A DNA stretch of 64,000 nucleotides. Origin: JANQOH01 sp965214495. GTDB taxonomy: Bacteria; Pseudomonadota; Alphaproteobacteria; UBA7887. This document shows, piece by piece, positions 34,584 through 43,813 of this stretch. The stretch's first letter is position 1, and the number at the start of each line of letters is the position of its first letter. The DNA lies in the NCBI GenBank assembly GCA_965214495.1, contig OZ243958.1, positions 2,914,001 to 2,978,000 of the forward strand, given 5' to 3'. The position numbers and the translations under genes were made by a program. The notes below the pieces were generated by a model. It worked only from the letters and a program-made list of their open reading frames with translations, was not told where the DNA came from and ran no database searches.

Positions 34584-35554
34584 CGACCGGAGCCAGCGGA
34601 TCTCGCGCCTGCGGGTCCGAGCGCGTGCCCGCGATGCGGATAGGGGTGGTGATGGGAATGGCCGTGCACCGGCGCGTCGCCGCCGATACCCTCGACATGG
34701 TGGTGATGGCCGACCTGCGGCAGACCCACCTCGTCCTCGAACCCCAACATGCGCTCGCGATACTTGCACAGCCGGCAGTTCATGGCGTTGCGGCCGCCGA
34801 GGATATCCATCGTGCGCTCGGCGAAGGCGTCGAGCACGAGCGGGTGATCGTTGAGATACGGCGCCTTGACGAATTCGATCTCCGGGTGTCGGGCGGCGAC
34901 CCGGTCGGTATGGGCGTATATGCGCTTTACGAGAACGCCCGTGAACAGGAAATACGGGAAGACCACCACCCGTCGATAGCCCAGGCGCGCGACATGTTCG
35001 AGCACCGGCTCGACGACCGGAAAGGTGACGCCTGAATAAGCGGTCTCGCCCCAGCCCAGGCCGAGGCCCTCCCAGATCAGGCGCATGACCTTGGCGATGT
35101 TGGCGTTGGCGTCGGGATCGGAGGCACCGCGGCCAACCACGACGAGCGCGGTGTCGGCGCGCGCGACACCACTGCCGGCACCGGCCAGCGCGTGTTCGAT
35201 CCGCTCGCCGGCGGCGCGGACCAGCTTGAGGTCGATCCCGAGTTCGCGCCCGTAGTCGAGGGGAATATCCGCATGTTCGGCGGCCCAGGCATTGAGCACC
35301 GACGGGATGTCGTTCTTGGCGTGGCCGGCGGCGAACAACATGCCGGGCACCGCCAGAATGCGCGCGACTCCGGCCGTGCGCAGCGCGTTGAGGCCGTCAC
35401 GGATGATGGGGCGGGCAAACTCGAGAAAACCCGAGTTCACGACCGCGTCCGGCAGGCGTTCGGCGATGCCGCGTGCGACGGCGGCGAATTCCGAAACCGC
35501 TTCGGCGTCTCGGCTGCCGTGGCCGCAGATCATCACTCCGATCCTGCCGCTCAT
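34580..35554 (-). CDS. cbiX: Sirohydrochlorin cobaltochelatase-type protein with His-rich tail
   Basis: 324 residues from ATG 35554 with GGGGAGAAACG upstream. GVMICGHGSRDAEAVSEFAA is the CbiX active-site start with chelatase His. AVPGMLFAAGHAKNDIPSVL gives the second His. The C-terminus CRLCKYRERMLGFEDEVGLP leads into HHHHVEG and HGHSHHHPYPHRGH, a metal-binding tail probably used to hold cobalt. It inserts Co into the tetrapyrrole at the start of corrin ring synthesis. It is divergent from cbiB 55 bases away. Confidence 0.92.
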   Translation of the reverse strand: MSGRIGVMICGHGSRDAEAVSEFAAVARGIAERLPDAVVNSGFLEFARPIIRDGLNALRTAGVARILAVPGMLFAAGHAKNDIPSVLNAWAAEHADIPLDYGRELGIDLKLVRAAGERIEHALAGAGSGVARADTALVVVGRGASDPDANANIAKVMRLIWEGLGLGWGETAYSGVTFPVVEPVLEHVARLGYRRVVVFPYFLFTGVLVKRIYAHTDRVAARHPEIEFVKAPYLNDHPLVLDAFAERTMDILGGRNAMNCRLCKYRERMLGFEDEVGLPQVGHHHHVEGIGGDAPVHGHSHHHPYPHRGHALGPAGARSAGSGR

Positions 35555-35608
35555 CGTTTCTCCCCTGCCGGTTTGACGCCTGGTGCGCGCCGCGCGCAAG
35601 GTCGCCGG

Positions 35609-36727
35609 ATGGACCCGCCCGTCGTTCTGGCCGCTTTTCTCATCGATTGCGCGATCGGCGACCCGGGGCGATTGTATCGCACGATTCCGCACCCGGTCGC
35701 CGCGTTCGGGCGCGTCGTCGGGCGTCTCGACCGGCGGTTCAACCGCGGCGGCAGGCGGGTGCTGCGCGGCGCGGTGACGACCGTCGGGCTGACTTGCGCC
35801 GCCGCCGCGCTCGGCGCATTGGCGTGGCGGGGCGCGCAGGCGTTGCCCTGGGGCTGGTGCGCGGAAGCGGCGCTGGCGAGCACGTTGCTCGCATGGCGCG
35901 GTCTGCACGACGCCGTCGCCGTGGTCGCGCATGGACTCGACACAGGCCTCGACCCGGCGCGCGACCGGGTCCGGCATCTTGTCGGGCGCGATCCGCAAAG
36001 CCTCAATGCGGAAGGCGTCGCGCGCGCCGCGATCGAATCGGCGGGCGAGAACCTGAACGACGGTGTGATCGCGCCGCTGTTCTGGTATGCGCTGCTCGGC
36101 CTGCCGGGTCTCGCGGCATACAAGGCGATCAACACGCTCGACAGCATGATCGGCCACCGCACCCCGCGCCATGCGGAATTCGGACGTTTCGCCGCGCGCC
36201 TGGACGACGCCGCGAGCTGGCTGCCGGCGCGTCTGACCGGAGTGCTGCTGTGCGCCGTATCGCTGCGCCGCGCGGCGTGGCGGGTCATGCGGCGCGACGC
36301 GGCGAAGCACCGCTCCCCGAATGCCGGATGGCCCGAAGCGGCGTTGGCGGGGGCGCTCGACCTCGCGCTGGCGGGGCCGCGGCGATATGGCGGCGCGCTG
36401 GCCGACGATGCGTGGCTCGGCGACGGCCGCCGCGCCGCGACCGCGGTCGACATCCGCGCCGCTCTGGTCCTCCTGCGCCGCGCGGCCGCGGCGGTTGCCG
36501 TCGTTCTGGCCGGCCTATGGGCGGGCACGAGCGATTTCGATCAGGCGATCGACGGCGAGATGGGTTTCCAGATGTTCGGCGAGCGCGTCGAGCGTGTCCT
36601 CGACCCCGATCTCCCAGGCGACGCCGCTCGGCGCCCGCCGTCGCAAACGGTCGAGAAAGGCGTGGCGAAACCCGTCGGCGGCGAACAGGCCGTGCAGGTA
36701 GCAGCCCTGCACCAGCCCGTCGCGTGA
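35609..36727 (+). CDS. cbiB: Adenosylcobinamide-phosphate synthase, with C-terminal read-through
   Basis: 372 residues from ATG 35609. Membrane protein with family blocks LIDCAIGDPGRLYRTIPHPV, ESAGENLNDGVIAPLFWYAL, GLPGLAAYKAINTLDSMIGH and KHRSPNAGWPEAALAGALDL. It attaches aminopropanol phosphate to adenosylcobyric acid. Normal proteins end near VVLAGLWAG (about residue 308). Here the frame continues 65 residues antisense through the end of cobQ, a 213-bp convergent overlap, so the native stop seems lost. Confidence 0.92.
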   Translation: MDPPVVLAAFLIDCAIGDPGRLYRTIPHPVAAFGRVVGRLDRRFNRGGRRVLRGAVTTVGLTCAAAALGALAWRGAQALPWGWCAEAALASTLLAWRGLHDAVAVVAHGLDTGLDPARDRVRHLVGRDPQSLNAEGVARAAIESAGENLNDGVIAPLFWYALLGLPGLAAYKAINTLDSMIGHRTPRHAEFGRFAARLDDAASWLPARLTGVLLCAVSLRRAAWRVMRRDAAKHRSPNAGWPEAALAGALDLALAGPRRYGGALADDAWLGDGRRAATAVDIRAALVLLRRAAAAVAVVLAGLWAGTSDFDQAIDGEMGFQMFGERVERVLDPDLPGDAARRPPSQTVEKGVAKPVGGEQAVQVAALHQPVA

Positions 36728-37981
36728 GACTGCGCCGTCGGCGCCGTCGTCCAGTTCGAGCATCGGTCGTTCGATACCGGTGGTCACGCCCATATGCATC
36801 AGATAGCCCTGCACCCGTTCGCCGGTTGCGCGCTCGATTCCCGACGCGGCGCACAGAACCTTGCGATCTTCGAGACGGGTCTCGCACGGCAACAGCCCCA
36901 GCCCTTCCGCGCGGCCGGGCGGGCCCTCGATTCCGCCGGGGTCGGCGACCGCGCGCCCCAGCAACTGATAGCCGCCGCACAGGCCGAGCACGGCGCCGCC
37001 TCGGCGGTGGTGCGCCAGGAGGTCGATGTCCCAACCGTTGGCGCGCAAGGCGGCGAGGTCGGCCAAGGTCGATTTCGAGCCCGGCAGCAACACCAGATCG
37101 GCATCGCCCGGCAGCGCCGCGCCGGCGCGCACCATTTCAACCGCGACGTCGGGCTCGGCCATGAGCGGGTCCAGATCGTCGAAATTGGCGATCCGCGGCA
37201 GCACCGGCACGACGATGCGGATCGCCGCGTCGCGAGGTGCGCACATCCGGGTCCCGGCTACGGCCATCGCGTCCTCGGCCGGCAGACGGTGGGCGGCGGG
37301 AAACCAGGGCACCACGCCGAAATTCTCCAGACCGGTGCGCGCCGCGATCGCCTCCAGACCCGAATCGAACAGGCCGGGGTCGCCGCGGAATTTGTTGACG
37401 ACGGTGCCGACGAGCTGCGCGCGGTCGGCGGAATCGAGGAGCGTCCATGTACCGACCAGTTGCGCGATCACGCCTCCCCGGTCGATGTCGCCGATCAGCG
37501 CGACCGGCACCCCGGCGGCGCGCGCGAAGCCCATATTGGCGATATCGCCCGCGCGCAAGTTGATCTCCGCGGGACTGCCGGCGCCTTCGACGATCACGAG
37601 TTCGCCCTCGCCGCAGATCTGCGCGAAGCTTTCCAGCACCGCGTCGAGCAGCGCCGGCTTCATGGCCTGGTAGTCGCGCGCCTGCGCATTGCCGCGCACC
37701 GCTCCGCGCACGACGATCTGGGCGCCGATCTCGGATTGCGGTTTGAGCAGGATCGGGTTCATATCGCGCGCCGGCGCCACACCGCAGGCGCGCGCCTGCA
37801 ACGCCTGTGCGCGCCCGATCTCGCCGCCGTCCGCCGTCACCGCCGCGTTGTTCGACATGTTCTGCGGCTTGAACGGACGGACGCGGATACCGCGCCGCGC
37901 CGCCGCGCGGCACAGGCCGGCGGCCAGCAGCGACTTGCCGACATCGGAGCCGGCGCCCTGAAGCATGATCGCGGCGCTCAA
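36515..37981 (-). CDS. cobQ: Cobyric acid synthase
   Basis: 488 residues from TTG 37981, which overlaps the cobO stop (TTGA); ATG 37966 is an alternative five codons in. AIMLQGAGSDVGKSLLAAGL is the ATP-grasping start, VRPFKPQNMSNNAAVT and DMNPILLKPQSEIG are synthetase blocks, IVEGAGSPAEINLR the Mg site, AVLGLCGGYQLLGR contains the glutaminase Cys, and HGLFAADGFRHAFL the C-terminal His. It amidates four side chains of adenosylcobyrinic diamide. Confidence 0.95.
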   Translation of the reverse strand: MSAAIMLQGAGSDVGKSLLAAGLCRAAARRGIRVRPFKPQNMSNNAAVTADGGEIGRAQALQARACGVAPARDMNPILLKPQSEIGAQIVVRGAVRGNAQARDYQAMKPALLDAVLESFAQICGEGELVIVEGAGSPAEINLRAGDIANMGFARAAGVPVALIGDIDRGGVIAQLVGTWTLLDSADRAQLVGTVVNKFRGDPGLFDSGLEAIAARTGLENFGVVPWFPAAHRLPAEDAMAVAGTRMCAPRDAAIRIVVPVLPRIANFDDLDPLMAEPDVAVEMVRAGAALPGDADLVLLPGSKSTLADLAALRANGWDIDLLAHHRRGGAVLGLCGGYQLLGRAVADPGGIEGPPGRAEGLGLLPCETRLEDRKVLCAASGIERATGERVQGYLMHMGVTTGIERPMLELDDGADGAVSRDGLVQGCYLHGLFAADGFRHAFLDRLRRRAPSGVAWEIGVEDTLDALAEHLETHLAVDRLIEIARARP

Positions 37982-38601
37982 AACTCGATACCCTTTTGCG
38001 CTTTGACCCCGGCGCGGAACGGATGCTTGACCATCGTCATTTCGGTAACCAGGTCGGCGGCATCGATCAGGGCCGGCTTGGCGTTGCGGCCGGTCGCGAC
38101 AACGTGCAGCATCGGCGGCCGCGCCCGCAGCGCCGCGACTACCTCGTCGAGCGGCAGATAGTCGTAGCGCAGCACGATGTTGAGTTCGTCCAGGATCACC
38201 AGGTCGTGGGCGGGAGCCGGTCCGCGGCAGGCCTCGATCATCTGCCGCGAGGCCGCCCATGCGGCTTCGGCGGCGCGGATGTCGCGCGCGCGGTCCCGTG
38301 TTTCCCACGTGAACCCTTCGCCCATGGTGCGGATCGTCACCTGGTCGGGGAAGCGTTCGAGCACGGCGCGTTCGCCGGTCCGCCACTTGCCCTTGACGAA
38401 CTGGACGATGCCGACTCGCATGTCGTTGCCGATGGCCCGCGCGGCGAGTCCGAACGCCGCGGTCGATTTACCCTTTCCCTTGCCGGTGTGGACGATCAGC
38501 AGGCCTTTCTCGATCGTCTTGGTGGCCAGGATTCGATCGCGGACGGCTTTTTTCCTGCGCGCCTTTTCGTTTGCCCGGGCGTTGATCTCGTCTTCGTTCA
38601 T
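37978..38601 (-). CDS. cobO: Cob(I)yrinic acid a,c-diamide adenosyltransferase (CobO/BtuR type)
   Basis: 207 residues from ATG 38601 with GGGGGAAGCG upstream. LLIVHTGKGKGKSTAAFGLA is the P-loop, VGIVQFVKGKW and GEGFTWETRDR the corrinoid-binding loops, DLVILDELNIVLRYDYLPLD the Walker B region. It transfers the adenosyl group from ATP to Co(I) corrinoid. It is translationally coupled to cobQ. Confidence 0.95.
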   Translation of the reverse strand: MNEDEINARANEKARRKKAVRDRILATKTIEKGLLIVHTGKGKGKSTAAFGLAARAIGNDMRVGIVQFVKGKWRTGERAVLERFPDQVTIRTMGEGFTWETRDRARDIRAAEAAWAASRQMIEACRGPAPAHDLVILDELNIVLRYDYLPLDEVVAALRARPPMLHVVATGRNAKPALIDAADLVTEMTMVKHPFRAGVKAQKGIEF

Positions 38602-38681
38602 CGTCGCTTCCCCCAGCGGCGCCGTGCGACGGGGAGCGCGACGCCCCACGCACCGCCGACGCGGCGTTCTCGCGCGATCCG

Positions 38682-39230
38682 CTACTCGCGGCGTCGCGGC
38701 GGTCGGCGGCGCGATCGCCTGAGCAATACATAGAACGCGCCGGCGCCGCCGTCGCGCGGCACTGCCGGCGCGTGAGCGAGGACGCGATCTGCGTTCGGAG
38801 GCTCCTCGAGCCATCGCGGGGCCATGCGCCGCAACACGCCGGTCTCGCCGCCCACCACCCCTTTACCGGTGATCACCAGCACACAGCGCGCGTCGCGCGC
38901 CTGCGCGGCGGCGAGCGCCCGCGTGACGGCGCGATGGGCTTCGGTCTGGTTCATGCCGTGGAGATCCAGCCGAACATCGACCGGGATGCGCCCTCGGCGC
39001 AGGCGTTGGACGGTGCGCCCGTCGACTCCGCCGGAGCGCGGGTTGGCCGCGGCGCCGGCGAGCGTCCGCGACGGCCGTTCGCGCGCCGGCGGCGCGGCAG
39101 ACGCATCGACGGGGGGCGTGTCCGGCGGCGCCCTGTCGGGGAACGGTTTGTCGGCGCGCACCGCACGATGCCAGAGCGCCGCGTCCTCGGCCGTCAGGCC
39201 GGGCGTTTCACGCGGCGGTCTGGTGCTCAT
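38682..39230 (-). CDS. Smr domain-containing protein
   Basis: 182 residues from ATG 39230, overlapping the lutC end by 23 bases. An unstructured proline/alanine-rich N-terminal half is followed by the Smr domain: RLDLHGMNQTEAHRAVTRAL (LDLHG motif), CVLVITGKG (TGxG motif) and GAGAFYVLLRR. Smr domains of the MutS2/SmrA type are DNA or RNA endonuclease modules. It is a standard alphaproteobacterial gene usually annotated Smr/MutS family protein. Confidence 0.9.
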   Translation of the reverse strand: MSTRPPRETPGLTAEDAALWHRAVRADKPFPDRAPPDTPPVDASAAPPARERPSRTLAGAAANPRSGGVDGRTVQRLRRGRIPVDVRLDLHGMNQTEAHRAVTRALAAAQARDARCVLVITGKGVVGGETGVLRRMAPRWLEEPPNADRVLAHAPAVPRDGGAGAFYVLLRRSRRRPPRRRE

Positions 39231-39888
39231 CGACAACGATCACGTGGAGACGGCGCGGTCCGTGCGCGCCGAGTTCGATCTTGAGACCGATATCGCCGGT
39301 GCGCGACGGGCCGGTGACGAACGACAGTGTGCGCGGCAGTCCGTCGCGGCGCGCCTCCCGCCAGATGTCTTCGAATCCGCCGAGGATACGCGAGGCGAAG
39401 ACCACCGCGATCTGCGTTTCCGGTACGAAACTCGACATGTGCGGGTTGTCGACTCCGCCCGCCATGACCAGCGAGCCGGTCTCTCCCAGCGCCGCCCAGG
39501 CGCGCGACAACCCGACGAGATCGTCCTTGCCATGCGCGCCGCGGCGCACTTCGAGCGCCGGGCGGCGATGCCACGGTGCGCGATCGAACAGAGGATCCGG
39601 CGAGGCCAGCACCGACGCCGGTAGATTGTGGCTTGCCAGATAGTCCGCCACCGCCGCGGGCAGGGCATCGAGGCCGCCGATGTGCGCAACGGTGGCGCTC
39701 ACCGCTTCGGCGCGGGTCTGGAACCGGTCGAGGCGCGCCTGCGCGTCGCCACCCGCGCGCGCCGGAATCAACCGGTCTTCGGAACCTGCCATGCGCGCGT
39801 CGAGGCGGCGCGCCGCGGCGGCGTCGATCGGACCGCGGCCGAGGCCGCGGCGAACCGCGCGCAGAACCCCGTCGCGCGCCGCGTTCAT
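39208..39888 (-). CDS. lutC: LUD domain protein LutC
   Basis: 226 residues. VADYLASHNLPASVLASPDP, LVGLSRAWAALGETGSLVMA and LPRTLSFVTGPSRTGDIGLK are the LutC/YkgG fold blocks, ending GAHGPRRLHVIVVD. It is the third subunit of the L-lactate utilisation complex. ATG 39888 overlaps the lutB stop. The order lutA-lutB-lutC is the usual one. Confidence 0.93.
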   Translation of the reverse strand: MNAARDGVLRAVRRGLGRGPIDAAAARRLDARMAGSEDRLIPARAGGDAQARLDRFQTRAEAVSATVAHIGGLDALPAAVADYLASHNLPASVLASPDPLFDRAPWHRRPALEVRRGAHGKDDLVGLSRAWAALGETGSLVMAGGVDNPHMSSFVPETQIAVVFASRILGGFEDIWREARRDGLPRTLSFVTGPSRTGDIGLKIELGAHGPRRLHVIVVDEHQTAA

Positions 39889-41297
39889 CGCGCCCGCTGC
39901 GCCCATCGCGCCTGGAAGGTGCCGCCTTCGGGCGCCGGCAAGTCGCGGCCTGCGGTCCATCCGCCGGCTCCGGGCAACCGCCGCAGCCGCTTGCGGCGTC
40001 CGCCGAACAGCGCCAGTGCGCGCGCGGCCGCCCGAGTGCCCGCACGATAGAGGCGCGGCCGCCGCACCGCCCACGACCACATCCGCAGCGCCCAACGCTG
40101 ACGCGGCGGGGAGAGACCGCGGGCGAACTCCTCCGCCCGCCAGCGGCGCATCAGGTCGGGCAGCGGAATGCGCATCGGGCATACTTCGGCGCAGCGCCCG
40201 CAGAAGCTCGACGCGTTCGGCAGGTTGTGCCCCGCTTCGATGCCGTCGAGCGCCGGTGTCAGCACCGCGCCGATCGGCCCGGGATAGACCCCGCCATAGG
40301 CGTGGCCGCCGATCGCGCCATAGACAGGACAGTGATTCATGCAGGCGCCACAACGAATGCAACGCAAGACCTCCTGAAATTTCGTGCCGAGCAGCTTGCT
40401 GCGCCCGTTGTCGATCAGCACTACATGCACCTGTTCGGGCCCGTCGCTTTCACCCGCGCGGCGCGGTCCGGTGACGAGCGTGGTGTAGGCGGCCATTTCC
40501 TGACCGGTCGCCGAACGCGCGAGAAGGCGCAGGATCGCCGCAGCGTCATCGAGGCCCGGCAGCACCTTTTCCAGGCTCGCGAGCACGATGTGCACCCGCG
40601 ACAGACCCTGCGCAAGATCGGCGTTGCCCTCGTTGGTGACGATCACCGCGGATCCGGTCTCCGCGATCAGGAGGTTCGCACCGGTAATGGCGATGTCGGC
40701 TCGGAACCAGGCGTCGCGCAATACGTCGCGCGCTTCGCCGACAAGGGCCCCGCTGTCGGCCTTGCGATGCTGGCCGTGCGCAGCGTGCCGAGCATGGAAC
40801 AGGTCCGCGACCTGTTCGACCGTCTTGTGCACTGCCGGCGCGATGATGTGGCTCGGCGGCTCGTCCGCAAGCTGGAGGATGTATTCGCCGAGATCGGTTT
40901 CGACGACCTCGAACCCCTCGTTTTCCAGATGCGGATTGAGGCCGATCTCCTCGCCGATCATCGACTTCGCCTTGACGACGACCCGGGCGCCGGCCTCGCG
41001 GCATATCCCGGCGACGACGGCATTGGCCTCGGCGCCGTCGCGCGCCCAGTGTACGGCGGTGCCTGCGGCGGTCGCGGCGGATTCGTATGCCGCCAGGTAG
41101 TGGTCGAGATGGGCCAGCGTGTGATCCTTGAGGGCGCGGGCCCGGTCGCGCAGCGCGTCGAACTCCGGCAGGCGGCCGATCGCGGCGCGGCGGTTGCCGG
41201 AGAAATTGACCTGGAGGGTTTCGAGGGCCTGGCGGAGTTGCGGATCGGCGATCGCGGCACGGCTTCGGTCCGCGAACGGACGGGTATCGGCGTGCAT
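39885..41297 (-). CDS. lutB: Iron-sulfur protein LutB
   Basis: 470 residues. An N-terminal LUD domain (VVVKAKSMIGEEIGLNPHLE, ADIAITGANLLIAETGSAVI, TNEGN) is followed by two 4Fe-4S binding clusters, CIRCGACMNHCPVYG and FCGRCAEVCPMRIPLPDL. LutB carries electrons within the L-lactate oxidising complex. A Cys-free basic tail follows. ATG 41297 overlaps the lutA stop by four bases, indicating coupled translation. Confidence 0.94.
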   Translation of the reverse strand: MHADTRPFADRSRAAIADPQLRQALETLQVNFSGNRRAAIGRLPEFDALRDRARALKDHTLAHLDHYLAAYESAATAAGTAVHWARDGAEANAVVAGICREAGARVVVKAKSMIGEEIGLNPHLENEGFEVVETDLGEYILQLADEPPSHIIAPAVHKTVEQVADLFHARHAAHGQHRKADSGALVGEARDVLRDAWFRADIAITGANLLIAETGSAVIVTNEGNADLAQGLSRVHIVLASLEKVLPGLDDAAAILRLLARSATGQEMAAYTTLVTGPRRAGESDGPEQVHVVLIDNGRSKLLGTKFQEVLRCIRCGACMNHCPVYGAIGGHAYGGVYPGPIGAVLTPALDGIEAGHNLPNASSFCGRCAEVCPMRIPLPDLMRRWRAEEFARGLSPPRQRWALRMWSWAVRRPRLYRAGTRAAARALALFGGRRKRLRRLPGAGGWTAGRDLPAPEGGTFQARWAQRAR

Positions 41298-42061
41298 CAA
41301 CCGGCTCCGTGCGCGATCGGCGGCGCCTCTCCCTGGCCGGCGAGCACCTCGGCGACATGGCGCACGGTCATGGGATTGCCGTCGCGCGAAAGCTTGCCGG
41401 CAATGTTGAGGAGGCATCCCATGTCGCCGGCGAGCAGGGTGTCGGCCCCCGTGGCCGTGGCGGCCGCGACCTTGTCTGCGACCATACGCAGCGAGATATC
41501 GGGATACTTCACGCAGAACGTGCCGCCGAAGCCGCAGCATTCTTCGGCGCCTTCGAGTTCGGCGAGCGTTAGGCCCCGAACCGTTTTCAGCAATTTGCGC
41601 GGCTGTGCCTCGACGCCGAGCTCGCGCAGGCCCGAACAGGAATCATGATAGGTCACGGTGCGATCGAAGCGCGCATCGACCGCCTCGACTCCACACAGGT
41701 CGGTAAGGAACGAGACCAGTTCCCACGTTCGTCCGGCGAGGTCTTCGGCTCTCCGCGCCCACGCCGGGTCGTCCTCGAACAGGGCGGGATAATGCTTGCG
41801 GATCATGCCGGCGCAACTACCCGACGGCGCGACGACGTAGTCGAAACCGTCGAACGCTTCGACGACCTGCCGCGCGATCGCCGCTGCGGTGGTGAAATCG
41901 CCCGAATTGTATCCCGGCTGGCCGCAGCAGGTCTGAAGCGGAACGCTCACCCGGCAGCCGGCCCGTTCGAGCAACGCCGCGGCGGCGAACCCGACGCCGG
42001 GGCGGAACAGATCGACCAGACAGGTCACGAACAACCCGACATTACGGGGCGCCTGGACCAT
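41297..42061 (-). CDS. lutA: Fe-S oxidoreductase LutA (CCG domain)
   Basis: 254 residues. Two cysteine-rich CCG domains: LQTCCGQPGYNSGD with PSGSCAGMIRKHYP, and HDSCSGLRELG with ECCGFGGTFCVKYPDISLRM and GDMGCLLNIAG. These bind a noncubane or 4Fe-4S centre as in GlcF/HdrD relatives. First gene of the lutABC operon, divergent from purH 136 bases away; promoters of both probably lie there. Confidence 0.94.
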   Translation of the reverse strand: MVQAPRNVGLFVTCLVDLFRPGVGFAAAALLERAGCRVSVPLQTCCGQPGYNSGDFTTAAAIARQVVEAFDGFDYVVAPSGSCAGMIRKHYPALFEDDPAWARRAEDLAGRTWELVSFLTDLCGVEAVDARFDRTVTYHDSCSGLRELGVEAQPRKLLKTVRGLTLAELEGAEECCGFGGTFCVKYPDISLRMVADKVAAATATGADTLLAGDMGCLLNIAGKLSRDGNPMTVRHVAEVLAGQGEAPPIAHGAG

Positions 42062-42197
42062 CGGATTCCATCCATCGGGAGAGATCGCGGCGGACCCTAC
42101 CCGCCGCTGACGGTCGGGGCAACACGCCGGATGCGAAGCCTGCTATGGTCCGGCGAACGCCGCGCCGGGGCGCCCGACGGGAAGCGGAGAAGACGAC

Positions 42198-43793
42198 ATG
42201 ACCGAACCCGACCCTGCCCGGTCCGGCGGGCGCGTTCGTGTTGCGCGGGCGCTGCTGTCGGTGTCGGACAAGACAGGTATCGTGGAGTTCGCGCACACGC
42301 TGGCGCGCCACGGCGTCGAGATGCTGTCCACGGGCGGCACTGCGCGGCTCCTGGGCGAGGCGGGACTCCCGGTCGTCGAGGTCAGCGCCCACACGGGCTT
42401 TCCCGAAATCATGGACGGCCGGGTCAAGACCCTGCACCCGGCGGTGCATGGCGGCCTGCTCGGGCGGCGCGACGACGAAACGCACCGCGCGGCGATGACG
42501 GCGCACGGAATCGCGCCGATCGACCTGCTGGCGGTCAACCTCTATCCGTTCGAGCGCGCGGTCGCGGACGGCGGCGGTTTCGCGGATTGCGTGGAGAACA
42601 TCGATATCGGCGGACCGGCGATGTTGCGGTCGGCGGCGAAGAACCACGCCTTCGTCGCCGTGCTCACCGACCCGGCCGACTATGCCGGAGTCGCCGCGGC
42701 GCTCGATGCGAACGGCGGCGCGCTCGACGGCGGTCTGCGGCAGCGTCTCGCGCAAGCGGCGTTTGCGCGGACCGCCGCTTACGATGCCGCCATCGCGGCG
42801 TGGCTGGCCGACAGCCTCGACATGGCGGCGCCGGCGCGATTCGCGGTCGCCGGCGCCGGCGGCCGGGCGCTGCGCTACGGTGAGAACCCGCATCAGCGCG
42901 CCGCGTTCTACGTCGCCGGAAACGCCGGGCCCGGCGCGGCGACCGCCGAACAGGTACAGGGCAAGGCGTTGAGCTACAACAACCTCGCCGATGCAGACGC
43001 GGCGTTCGCGCTCGTCAGCGAGTTCGACGCGCCCGCGGCAGCGATCGTCAAACACGCAAACCCGTGCGGCGCCGCGTGCGCCGGCGCTCTTGCCGCTGCT
43101 TACCGCGCCGCGCGCCGCTGCGACCCGACCAGCGCGTTCGGCGGGATCGCCGCGTTCAACCGGCCGCTCGACGCGGCGACTGCGGAGGCGGTGTGCGAGC
43201 ATTTCATGGAGGTCGTCATCGCGCCGGCGGCGGACGACGCCGCGTGCGCCGTCTTCGCGTCACGGAAGAACCTGCGCCTGTTGCTGACCGGCGGCCTGCC
43301 TGACCGGATGGCGCCGGCGCGGACGGTGCGCACGATCGCCGGCGGCCTGCTGGCCCAGGACCGCGACGCCGCGCGCGTCGGCCCGGAGGATCTGCGCGTC
43401 GTCACCCGCCGCAAACCCACGGCGCGGGAAATCGACGATCTCCTGTTCGCGTTCCGGGTCTGCAAGCACGTGAAGTCGAACGCCATCGTCCATGCACGCG
43501 ACAGCGCGACGGTGGGGATCGGCGCCGGACAGACGAGCCGGGTCGATGCGGCGCGGATCGCGGTCCGCAAGGCCCGCGACGCGGCCGGCGAGAGCAACGC
43601 GCGCCTGGCCGGTTCGGCGGTCGCGTCGGACGCTTTCTTCCCGTTCGCCGACGGGCTGGCGGTCGCGGCCGACGCCGGCGCTACCGCGGTCATCCAGCCC
43701 GGCGGGTCGGTGCGCGACGACGAGGTGATCGCCCTCGCCGACTCGCGCGGCCTGGCGATGGTCTTCACCGGGATCCGCCACTTCCGCCACTGA
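42198..43793 (+). CDS. purH: Bifunctional AICAR formyltransferase/IMP cyclohydrolase
   Basis: 531 residues, standard length. The N-terminal MGS-like cyclohydrolase begins ARALLSVSDKTGIVEFAHTL and includes STGGTARLL and GRVKTLHPAVHGGLL. The formyltransferase follows with LRYGENPHQRAAFYV, IVKHANPCGAA, NAIVHARDSATVGIGAGQTS and ASDAFFPFADGL. It carries out the last two steps of purine biosynthesis. A good ribosome site (GGAAGCGGAG) precedes ATG 42198. Confidence 0.97.
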   Translation: MTEPDPARSGGRVRVARALLSVSDKTGIVEFAHTLARHGVEMLSTGGTARLLGEAGLPVVEVSAHTGFPEIMDGRVKTLHPAVHGGLLGRRDDETHRAAMTAHGIAPIDLLAVNLYPFERAVADGGGFADCVENIDIGGPAMLRSAAKNHAFVAVLTDPADYAGVAAALDANGGALDGGLRQRLAQAAFARTAAYDAAIAAWLADSLDMAAPARFAVAGAGGRALRYGENPHQRAAFYVAGNAGPGAATAEQVQGKALSYNNLADADAAFALVSEFDAPAAAIVKHANPCGAACAGALAAAYRAARRCDPTSAFGGIAAFNRPLDAATAEAVCEHFMEVVIAPAADDAACAVFASRKNLRLLLTGGLPDRMAPARTVRTIAGGLLAQDRDAARVGPEDLRVVTRRKPTAREIDDLLFAFRVCKHVKSNAIVHARDSATVGIGAGQTSRVDAARIAVRKARDAAGESNARLAGSAVASDAFFPFADGLAVAADAGATAVIQPGGSVRDDEVIALADSRGLAMVFTGIRHFRH

Positions 43794-43813
43794 CCCCCGC
43801 CCCGAGGGCCCGG

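Noticed and set aside
35555..35608. Possible cobalamin riboswitch between cbiX and cbiB
   Set aside because: Only 54 bases separate the divergent starts and no B12-box-like sequence is visible.
38386..38601. Extension of the cobQ frame upstream into cobO
   Set aside because: The frame is open by composition only; the conserved cobQ N-terminus begins at the TTG/ATG near 37981-37966.
39576..41648. 690-codon plus-strand open frame across lutB and lutC
   Set aside because: It is antisense to strongly supported iron-sulfur protein genes and shows no recognisable domain.
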